The notes beneath the pieces were generated by a model. The model was not told the DNA's origin and made no database searches. It saw only the letters and a program-made list of their open reading frames with translations. A stretch of 64,000 bases of DNA from Streptomyces sp. SAI-135 (GTDB taxonomy: Bacteria; Actinomycetota; Actinomycetes; Streptomycetales; Streptomycetaceae). The translations under genes were made by a program, and so were the position numbers. How positions within the stretch are numbered: position 1 is the stretch's first letter; every line of letters starts with the position of its first letter. The stretch spans positions 8,556,001-8,620,000 of the forward strand of contig NZ_JARXYP010000002.1 of NCBI RefSeq assembly GCF_029893805.1. The letters run 5' to 3'. Below are positions 1 through 6,164 of the stretch, in pieces.

Positions 1-18
1 GCGCGTACGGTCCGCGGG

Positions 19-639
19 TCAGCCGACCGGCCACTGGGCCACTCGGCTCCTCGGCGGTTCCGGGTGGTCGTGCTGAACTCGGCCGTTGCGGATGGTGCCG
101 CGCCAGGCGCCGCCCGCCTGTCCCAGCCCCTCGATGAACACCTTGAAGTTCTGGAGTTCGCGACGCACCAGCCGGGCGGTCACCTGGGTGACCTTGGAAG
201 AGCCGGTGAGGCGTTTCGTGGCTCCGCGCGGCTCCAGGAGCATCCGGACGGTGATGGCCGTGCCGCCGGACTCCGTCGGCCTGAACTCGACCTCGCCCTG
301 ATGGGAAGGGCGCTGCTCAAGACCGCGCCAGGCCAGGTAGGCGTCGGGGTCCTGCTCCACTATCTCCACAGCGAAACGCCGGCGCAGCGGCCCGTAGCCG
401 ATGGTCCAGGCGGTCACGCTGGGCCTGACCTGCTCCACGCCGTGCACCACGCTGGAGAAGCGGGGGAAGGTCTTGAACTGCGTCCACTGGTCGTACGCCG
501 TCCGTACGGGCACCGCGACCTCGACCGTCTCCGCGATGTGCTGCCTGCGCAACGGCCGGCGGCGCGTGACGCCGTCACCGTCGGGGCGCATCTCCGGCGT
601 GTTCGGGACGGCCTGCTGTGAGTCGTGTTCACGCGCCAT
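19..639 (-). CDS. SRPBCC-family (polyketide cyclase/START-like) protein
   Basis: A 206-residue protein. After a disordered, charged N-terminus (about 40 residues) it shows the usual SRPBCC opening: ETVEVAVPVRTAYDQWTQF, then FPRF and V..V.QV. This is typical of the Streptomyces SRPBCC proteins often annotated as cyclase/dehydrase. Members form a helix-grip cavity for hydrophobic ligands; the ligand here cannot be told. The ATG at 639 is preceded by GGAGGAG at good spacing. The last 25 residues (QHDHPEPPRSRVAQWPVG) look disordered. It is not clearly part of an operon, since the next gene is about 410 bases upstream. The family call is secure; no specific function is claimed. Confidence 0.85.
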   Translation of the reverse strand: MAREHDSQQAVPNTPEMRPDGDGVTRRRPLRRQHIAETVEVAVPVRTAYDQWTQFKTFPRFSSVVHGVEQVRPSVTAWTIGYGPLRRRFAVEIVEQDPDAYLAWRGLEQRPSHQGEVEFRPTESGGTAITVRMLLEPRGATKRLTGSSKVTQVTARLVRRELQNFKVFIEGLGQAGGAWRGTIRNGRVQHDHPEPPRSRVAQWPVG

Positions 640-1050
640 CGTGGCCTCTCCTCCGGGGAGGGCGCCGGAGCGTCGCGCTCTCCCCGGCCCCCTTCGTGCG
701 TCAGGACTCCACTACCGGTTCCCACATCGGGGTTTTCGAGTCGCCCGGATGGGGGTCGGGTCTCGGTGGGTGTTCCGGGGGCGGGGGCGGATCCCGGTCG
801 GTCGTTCAGGCTGGGGTTGCCGGGTGTGAGTCGTGGGTGGGTTCGCTCCCGGGCTGCACATGTACGGCCGATGCCCAGCCGCGGTCGTGCCGACCGTGGA
901 CCTGGCTCAGGGCTCCGGGGGTCGTGCCGCGGTGGAGGCGTACGGCAGTAGTGGGCGCCTCTGGTGCCGTAATGGGCCAGGTGCAGGGTCTCGCCGGGGC
1001 CTCAGCGGACTGACCTGACCTGACGGACGGGGCCTTGGCGACCGCGCCGC
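640..1050. other. Intergenic region, no supported gene
   Basis: This stretch of about 410 bases holds no frame with both coding-like codon use and a ribosome binding site. It is G-rich on the plus strand and contains short C/G runs and a small TGACC repeat near 1013. It must hold the promoter of the SRPBCC gene, but I see no clear -10/-35 pair. Confidence 0.5.
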
Positions 1051-1968
1051 TCACGGTCGCCCCGCGGGTTCCTCTCGCCCTTGGACGGATGCCTCCGCGC
1101 CGTCGGTCCGGGTCTCCAGGGCGTGCAGGACGGCCACCATGTCCTCCTCGCCGTGGCCCTGTACGACGGCCTCGCCGTACAGGGCGTGGCAGGCGTCGAG
1201 GAGTGGAGTGGACAGGCCGGCCTTGCGGGCGGCCTCGGCGATGAGACGGTTGTTCTCCAGGACGTTGGTCGCGGCGGCCTGGACGCTGAAGTCACGGGCC
1301 AGCAGTTTGGGCCCCTTCACCCGGGAGACGGCACTGGCCATCGGGCCCGCGTCCAGGACGTCCCGCAGCAGGCGCTGGTCGAGCCCGTGGCGGTCGGCGA
1401 AGTGGAACGCCTCGGCCAGCCCGGTGACGAGGGTGATCAGGAACAGGTTCACCGAGAACTTCATCAGCAGCGCGCCGGGCACCGGGCCGCAGTCGAACGT
1501 CTCCCGGCACATCGTGGCCAGCAGGGGACGTACCGCTGCGACGGCATCGTCCTCGCCCGCCGTCATCCCCACCAGCTCACCCTGCTCGGCGGGAATGCGG
1601 GAGCCGGAGACGGGCGCCTCGACGTACCGTCCGCCCGCCGCCCGGACGGCATCCTCCAGCCCGGCCGAGTACTCGGCCGAGGTCGTGCCCATGTGGACGA
1701 CGGTGCGTCCGGCCACGAGGGCGGGGAAGTCCGGGGTGCCGCGCCCCAGCACGGCGTCCACGGCGGCCTCGTCGGCCAGCATGAGGAAGACGGTCCCCGC
1801 CCGCTCAAGGACCTGAGCGGGGCTCGCGGCCACCTCGGCTCCGGCGGCCCGCAGGGGCTCGCAGCGGCCGGGAGTGCGGTTCCACACCACCAGGCGTGTT
1901 CCGGCCCGGGCGAGGTTGAGGGCCATGGGCTGCCCCATGGTTCCGAGGCCGATGAATCCCACGTACAC
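1051..1968 (-). CDS. NAD(P)-dependent oxidoreductase, 3-hydroxyisobutyrate dehydrogenase family
   Basis: A 305-residue beta-hydroxyacid dehydrogenase. The N-terminal Rossmann motif GLGTMGQPMALNLARAG (residues about 7-23) binds NAD(P). Next come the substrate-site segment APVSGSR (about 119-125) and the C-terminal domain with MKFSVNLF, whose Lys is the conserved catalytic residue of the family. Substrates in the family are 3-hydroxyisobutyrate, tartronate semialdehyde, glyoxylate and imines; the exact one is not visible. The start is GTG at 1968. It is divergent from a TetR gene, with two palindromic operators between them, so repression by that TetR is likely. Confidence 0.88.
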   Translation of the reverse strand: MYVGFIGLGTMGQPMALNLARAGTRLVVWNRTPGRCEPLRAAGAEVAASPAQVLERAGTVFLMLADEAAVDAVLGRGTPDFPALVAGRTVVHMGTTSAEYSAGLEDAVRAAGGRYVEAPVSGSRIPAEQGELVGMTAGEDDAVAAVRPLLATMCRETFDCGPVPGALLMKFSVNLFLITLVTGLAEAFHFADRHGLDQRLLRDVLDAGPMASAVSRVKGPKLLARDFSVQAAATNVLENNRLIAEAARKAGLSTPLLDACHALYGEAVVQGHGEEDMVAVLHALETRTDGAEASVQGREEPAGRP

Positions 1969-2008
1969 AAGGCACCGCCTGTCCGGCTCTCAGCGAGCTG
2001 TCGCGCGC

Positions 2009-2057
2009 ACTATGACAGCGGTCATAGTAGGCGACTCTATGACGGCGGTCATAGAGT
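2009..2057. promoter_or_regulatory. Two tandem palindromic operators (CTATGAC-N4-GTCATAG)
   Basis: The first site is 2009-2028 (ACTATGAC-AGCG-GTCATAGT) and the second is 2034-2057 (ACTCTATGAC-GGCG-GTCATAGAGT). Both have perfect arms around a 4-base centre, and their centres are 27 bp apart. They lie between the divergent oxidoreductase (start 1968) and TetR (start 2092) genes, so they are the probable binding sites of that TetR, controlling both genes. Confidence 0.85.
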
Positions 2058-2091
2058 GAATGCCGCACAGAAGCACACCTGGAGGTCGGCG

Positions 2092-2688
2092 ATGGCGGTG
2101 TCCGAGAGGGGCCCTCGGGAGCGGATGGTCTTCAGCGCGGCCCAGCTCATCCGACGTGACGGCGTCGCCGCGACCGGCATGCGCGAGGTCGCCGCCCACG
2201 CCGGTGCGCCGCGCGGTTCCCTTCAGCACTACTTCCCCGGCGGCAAGGAGCAACTGGTCAACGAGGCGGTGGGGTGGGCGGGCCGATACGCGGGCAACCG
2301 GGTGGCCCGTTTCCTCGCGGCCCTGCCCGAACCGACACCGAGCGGGCTGTTCGCGGCGATGGTGCGCCAGTGGACCGACGAGTACGAGAGCGCCGGCTTC
2401 GCCGGTGGCTGCCCCGTCGCCGCCGCCACGGTGGACTGGGCGGAGTCGACGGAGTCCACGCGGGCTGCCGCGGCTGAGGCGTTCGCGACCTGGACGGGCC
2501 CCGTGGCCAGGGCACTGTCCGGCATGGGCGTGCCCGAGGAGCGATCCGGCTCACTGGCGACGCTGATGGTGAGTTCCCTGGAAGGCGCGATTCTCATGGC
2601 CCGGGCGGAGCAGGACGTACGTCCCCTCACGACGGTGGCCCGCGAACTCGGCCCCCTCCTCGACGCGGCGGTGCGCCGGGACGGCTGA
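2092..2688 (+). CDS. TetR-family regulator (LmrA/YxaF type)
   Basis: A 198-residue regulator. Residues about 8-55 form the TetR helix-turn-helix, with AAQLIRRDGVAATGMREVAAHAG followed by the recognition segment APRGSLQHYFPGGKEQL. This opening and the GGCPVAA segment near residue 105 are characteristic of the LmrA/YxaF-like subgroup. The ATG at 2092 has GGAGG six bases upstream. The gene diverges from the 3-hydroxyisobutyrate-dehydrogenase-like gene across a double palindrome, so it probably represses both itself and that gene. The inducer is unknown. Confidence 0.88.
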   Translation: MAVSERGPRERMVFSAAQLIRRDGVAATGMREVAAHAGAPRGSLQHYFPGGKEQLVNEAVGWAGRYAGNRVARFLAALPEPTPSGLFAAMVRQWTDEYESAGFAGGCPVAAATVDWAESTESTRAAAAEAFATWTGPVARALSGMGVPEERSGSLATLMVSSLEGAILMARAEQDVRPLTTVARELGPLLDAAVRRDG

Positions 2689-2694
2689 CCAGGG

Positions 2695-3264
2695 CTACCG
2701 CGACGGACCGGCCTGCCCGACGGGCTGCGGGGCCGCAATCCATACGCCCATCCACTGTTCGGCGTCCCACTTCACGAACCGTTCCAGCTCGGTGAACCCC
2801 AAGGTGGCCGCGAGACGCATCGAGCGGCTGTTGGCGGTCTGGGTGTAGAGCACGACGGGCACTCCGGGACGCGCTTCCGCGAACCAGTCGAGTGCCGCCG
2901 TACACGCCTCGGTGGCGTACCCGTGCCCCCACGCCCCCGGCAGGAACAGATAGCTGAGCTCGGCCTCCCCGGTGTCCGGCCGGACCCGACCGCGACGTTC
3001 GCCCTCGTGCGGGCGGACCTCGACGGTGCCGATCATCGCTCCCTCGCGCTCGATCACGAAGAGTCCGGGGCGCCGTCCCGGTGTCTCGGGCACCGAGCGC
3101 TCGAGCTCCTCGCGGGTTTGCGGGCCGCCGAGGTAGGTGTGCACCTCAGGTGAGGAGAACAGCTCGACGAAGGCCGCACGGTCCCCGGCCTTGGACTCGC
3201 GCAGCACGAGCCGCTCGGTTCGGATCGGGTCAACTGGCCTGGCGACGGCGTCGAGTTCAGTCAT
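2695..3264 (-). CDS. GNAT N-acetyltransferase (RimJ/RimL type)
   Basis: A 189-residue acetyltransferase starting at ATG 3264 (MTELDAVARP). It has the RimJ/RimL layout: RTERLVLRESKAGDRAAF near the N-terminus, FVIEREGAMIGTVEV, then ELSYLFLPGAWGHGYATEA, which is the acetyl-CoA pyrophosphate-binding loop (usual consensus Q/RxxGxG/A), and a late NSRSMRLAATLGF segment. Family members acetylate N-terminal or small-molecule amines; the target is not predictable. It is convergent with the TetR gene, whose stop codon is six bases away. A longer start upstream is possible, but it lacks both coding bias and homology. Confidence 0.85.
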   Translation of the reverse strand: MTELDAVARPVDPIRTERLVLRESKAGDRAAFVELFSSPEVHTYLGGPQTREELERSVPETPGRRPGLFVIEREGAMIGTVEVRPHEGERRGRVRPDTGEAELSYLFLPGAWGHGYATEACTAALDWFAEARPGVPVVLYTQTANSRSMRLAATLGFTELERFVKWDAEQWMGVWIAAPQPVGQAGPSR

Positions 3265-3431
3265 GGCGGCCAACCTAGCGTGTGGCTGCAAGGGTTGATC
3301 GCCGAGCCGGGCGAGTGATCCCGGCAGGGCGAACGGCCCGGCTGCGCCGCCCAGTGGGCACACGAATGTGCAAGATCGTGCTCACGGCATGACAAGCTGT
3401 GCTTCCCACTGCCCGAACCCAGGAGGTCACG

Positions 3432-3674
3432 ATGACCGCAGAAGCTGCATCCCCAGAAGGTTCGGAGCCGGCTGAGCCCGAGATGTCAGCGCTCGCGCCC
3501 GACAGCGACGGCAACTACGACCTCAAGCGGAAGTTCCGTGAGGCCCTGGCCCGCAAGCGCGGCGCGGAGGCGGACGCGGCCGACCTCGCCGCCAACCCGC
3601 ACGCGTCGAAGATCCGTGGGACGCACGGCCCGGCGTCCAGCCAGCGGTCCTTCCGGCGCAAGAGCGGCGGCTGA
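3432..3674 (+). CDS. DUF5302 protein
   Basis: An 80-residue acidic-then-basic small protein. The segment DGNYDLKRKFREALARKRGA followed by HASKIRGTHGP and QRSFRRKSGG is the hallmark of DUF5302, found throughout actinomycetes with no known function. The ATG at 3432 is preceded by AGGAGG at 3421-3426. A strong hairpin terminator follows directly, so the gene is probably monocistronic. Confidence 0.85.
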   Translation: MTAEAASPEGSEPAEPEMSALAPDSDGNYDLKRKFREALARKRGAEADAADLAANPHASKIRGTHGPASSQRSFRRKSGG

Positions 3675-3688
3675 GCCGGACCCCACCG

Positions 3689-3714
3689 TGCGCCCCCGGA
3701 CGTCCGGGGGCGCA
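3689..3714 (+). terminator. Hairpin terminator after the DUF5302 gene
   Basis: This is a perfect 13 bp inverted repeat (TGCGCCCCCGGAC / GTCCGGGGGCGCA) 15 bases past the DUF5302 stop codon. As is common in Streptomyces, no long T-run follows. Confidence 0.75.
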
Positions 3715-3802
3715 TGTCACCTCTGTGCACGCTTCCGGGCACCCCGTCACCTTGCCGTCGGCCGGGGTGCCCGGCGCGTGCCGGGCGTGGAAGCCCGGGC
3801 CG

Positions 3803-3844
3803 CCCGGATACACCGTTGACCGACCCGGATGCACCGTTGAACGA
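3803..3844 (+). repeat. Tandem 21 bp direct repeat upstream of the F420-type oxidoreductase
   Basis: Two adjacent 21-base units (3803-3823 and 3824-3844) share the core CCCGGAT-N-CACCGTTGA and differ at only two positions. They end 28 bases before the start codon at 3873. They may be a binding site for a regulator that recognises direct repeats, or part of the promoter. Confidence 0.6.
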
Positions 3845-3872
3845 TCTGTCACCGCCGCATAGGTTCCGACCT

Positions 3873-4751
3873 ATGACGAAGGTACGGATCGGTGTGATGT
3901 ACGACCGCGACTGGGCCCCCGAGGGACTTCCGGAGTTCGCGCGGCAGGCCGAGGCGCTCGGCGTGGACGACCTGTGGGTGGTGGAGGACCTCGGGTGGAA
4001 CGGCGGGGTGTCCGCCGCAGCCGTCGCCCTGGGGGCCACGGAACGCATCAGGGTCGGCATCGGCATCGCCCCCGCCCCGCTGCGCAGTCCAGCCCTCCTC
4101 GCGATGGAACTGGCCACCCTGGCACGGGTGTTCCCCGGACGGCTGGTCGCCGGGATCGGGCACGGAGTGCAGGAGTGGATGGCCCAGGTGGGCGCCGCGG
4201 CACTGTCCCCGCTGGCCCTGCTGGAGGAGACGATCACCTCCGTACGGGCGCTGCTGCGCGGAGAGCGGGTCGAGTTGGAGGGCCGCGAAGTGCGCCTGGA
4301 CGGTGTCCGGTTGACACATCCTCCGGCCGAGGCCCCGCCGGTGGTCGCGGGTGTGGTGCGCGCTCGCTCACTGGAACTGTCCGGGCGGGCCGCGGACGGC
4401 ACCGTGATCGCGGAGGGGCACGGCCCGCAGGACCTGGAGAACGCCCGGGCGCTGATCGCCAAGGGCGGTGCCGAGTCCGACCACACCTTGACGGTTTTCG
4501 CCTTCACCTGCGTCGGTGACGACGCCGACGAGGTGACCCGGATCCTGCGCCCGCACGTCGAGGGCCACGGGGCCTGGCTGGGCCGCCCGCCGCACGAGGT
4601 GTTCACCGTCTCCGGCTCCGCCTCGCGGGCCGCCGGACTCATCCGCGAACTGGCGACGGCCGGTGCCGACACGGTCGTCCTGCGGATGACCGGCCCGGAT
4701 CCGCTGGGGCAGCTGAAGGCCGTGGTGGAGGCGGCCGCGCAGCAGAACTGA
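3873..4751 (+). CDS. LLM-class (F420-dependent type) oxidoreductase
   Basis: A 292-residue luciferase-like TIM-barrel flavin/F420 oxidoreductase. The opening KVRIGVMYDRDWAPEG, then EALGVDDLWVVEDLGWNGG, the segment LGATERIRVGIGIAPAPLRSP (about residues 61-80) and RLVAGIGHGVQEWMAQ (about 92-107) follow the family order; the last matches the family's G-G-G-phosphate-binding strand. Substrate unknown. The start at ATG 3873 follows the tandem 21 bp repeat. It is convergent with the TfoX-like gene. Confidence 0.88.
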   Translation: MTKVRIGVMYDRDWAPEGLPEFARQAEALGVDDLWVVEDLGWNGGVSAAAVALGATERIRVGIGIAPAPLRSPALLAMELATLARVFPGRLVAGIGHGVQEWMAQVGAAALSPLALLEETITSVRALLRGERVELEGREVRLDGVRLTHPPAEAPPVVAGVVRARSLELSGRAADGTVIAEGHGPQDLENARALIAKGGAESDHTLTVFAFTCVGDDADEVTRILRPHVEGHGAWLGRPPHEVFTVSGSASRAAGLIRELATAGADTVVLRMTGPDPLGQLKAVVEAAAQQN

Positions 4752-4803
4752 CGTCAGGGGACGCGGTTGTCGTCCGGGCAGAGGCCGGGCGGGGGCAGGG
4801 TAG

Positions 4804-5133
4804 CTACCTGGGCGGCAGGCTCGCCGCGAAGGCGCGGCCCTCGTCGATCCACGACTCCAGGGCCTCGTCCTCCGTCACCGCGGCCCCGGACACCACGACC
4901 CAGCCGCGCATCGGGCGCCCGGTCATGTCGAAGAGCCGGGCCCCGGGCCGGGCGAGGGCCGCGTCGGTGGCGTCCGGGCCGACGCGGACCATGAGGTCTG
5001 CGCCGGTCACGCCGACGGCCATGTTGCCCTCGTACAGAAAGGCGATGCCGCCGAACATGCGCCTCTCGGCCACGCCGGGATCCGTGCCGAGGCCCTGGCG
5101 GACCCGCTCGGCGAGCGCTTCGTCGTACGCCAT
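4804..5133 (-). CDS. TfoX N-terminal domain protein
   Basis: A 109-residue single-domain protein. Its RRMFGGIAFLYEGNMAVGV segment (about residues 24-42) and MVRVGPD.TDAAL match the N-terminal domain of TfoX/Sxy; the DNA-competence C-terminal domain is absent, as is usual for the many short actinobacterial members. These are abundant, often near methyltransferase or cyclase genes, and their function is unknown. GGGAGG precedes ATG 5133. An SRPBCC gene remnant sits directly upstream. Confidence 0.88.
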   Translation of the reverse strand: MAYDEALAERVRQGLGTDPGVAERRMFGGIAFLYEGNMAVGVTGADLMVRVGPDATDAALARPGARLFDMTGRPMRGWVVVSGAAVTEDEALESWIDEGRAFAASLPPR

Positions 5134-5189
5134 CAGAGGCCTCCCTGCCGTTCGGAGAGTCTGTGATCGAGGTCGCGCAGATCCTTGGT

Positions 5190-5339
5190 GTGAAGCCGCC
5201 GCCCTCCGCCTGCCGGGTCAGTTCCGCGGTACGGATGCCCTGCGTCCACTCGGCGTCATGGCGCCAGTCCATGGCGTACGCGGCCACCCGCTCGGGCGGC
5301 AGCGGGATGACGCGCCGTACCGTCACGTCGATGCTCATC
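5190..5339 (-). pseudogene. SRPBCC gene remnant (5' end only)
   Basis: From ATG 5339 about 50 codons read as a good SRPBCC N-terminus (MSIDVTVRRVIPLPPERV, then WRHDAEWTQGI and a GGGF turn). The similarity then stops, and the frame runs on without family features. An intact family member would need about 90 more residues. This is best read as a 5' fragment left by a deletion that joined it to the region upstream of the TfoX-like gene. Confidence 0.6.
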
Positions 5340-5547
5340 GTGTCACCGCCTCGTACCCCGGCTCCGGCTGCGGTCGTCACTCGGTCGTCACTCGCTCGTC
5401 GCCGGTGTCGTCTCCAGCATGGCGGGGATCGGTGGCGGGTGCGCGCCGCGGGATCGGCGCGGTCGCCGGTGGTGGCCGCGCCGGTCCCGCAGGGGGTGCG
5501 GTGGGGGATGCTGGGTCGGTGGGAGCGGGCGACCGGGAGGTGTGCGG

Positions 5548-6117
5548 ATGCGATGGTGGGCCGGGGGTTGGCTGATCGTGGGCGTGGTCGCCCTGGTGGC
5601 GTGCGGCGGTTCGTCCGGTGGGCCGTCCGAGGACGGTGCCACGGTGCCGCCGACCAGTAGGTCGACCGGAGGTTCGGCCGGTGGGTCGACGTCCGCGTCG
5701 GCTTCGGTGTCCTCATCGCCCTCATCGCCCTCGTCGCCCTCGTCGCCCTCGTCGCCCTCATCGTTTTCGTCGTCGATGAGCTGTGCCGGCGGGCACGTGG
5801 AGTTCACCGTGTCCCCGGGTGATCCGGCCCGGCGGCGGATCTGTGTGCGGCCCGGGACCGTCGTGTCGCTCGTCCTGCTCCCCCGTACGGACGGCAAGCG
5901 GTGGACCGCCGTACGCAGCTCCGCGCCGGTCTTCGTCCTGCCGTCGGACTGGCGGTCGGACGCGGACGGTACGGCGAGGGTCTCGCTGCGCTGCCCGGGC
6001 ACCCGGGGCGGTACCGCCGAGATCAGTGTCCTGGCGAAGGAGCCGGACCTGGCGGGGGCGGGCGGCGTGGCCTCCACGCTCCAGGTCGACGTGGTGCCGC
6101 ACACCACGGCGGGGTGA
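5548..6117 (+). CDS. Secreted lipoprotein with Ser/Pro-repeat linker
   Basis: A 189-residue protein starting at ATG 5548, with GGGAGG upstream. Residues 1-20 form a lipoprotein signal with lipobox VACGG, so lipidation at Cys19 is expected. Residues about 25-75 are a low-complexity Ser/Thr/Gly/Pro linker that contains a perfect SSP repeat. The C-terminal part (about 80-189) has CAGGHVEFTVSPGDPARRRICVRPGTVVSLVLLP and two further Cys residues, and resembles small exported beta-sandwich domains. No family function is recognised. The gene is convergent with the large BNR-repeat gene; a hairpin at the stop codon separates them. Confidence 0.75.
   Translation: MRWWAGGWLIVGVVALVACGGSSGGPSEDGATVPPTSRSTGGSAGGSTSASASVSSSPSSPSSPSSPSSPSSFSSSMSCAGGHVEFTVSPGDPARRRICVRPGTVVSLVLLPRTDGKRWTAVRSSAPVFVLPSDWRSDADGTARVSLRCPGTRGGTAEISVLAKEPDLAGAGGVASTLQVDVVPHTTAG
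5713..5757 (+). repeat. Five tandem 9 bp units (TCRTCGCCC) coding Ser-Ser-Pro
   Basis: Five consecutive nonamers lie within the lipoprotein linker and a diverged sixth follows at 5758-5766. A change in unit number would keep the frame and only alter the linker length. Confidence 0.85.
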
Positions 6118-6139
6118 CCCCGGAAACCGGGACCACCCC
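6111..6139. terminator. Bidirectional hairpin terminator
   Basis: A 13 bp imperfect stem (GGGGTGACCCCGG / CCGGGACCACCCC, two mismatches) with an AAA loop overlaps the lipoprotein stop codon. It lies between two convergent genes, so it could stop both transcripts. Confidence 0.65.
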
Positions 6140-6164
6140 TTGACCGTGGTGCGCGACGGGTTCC

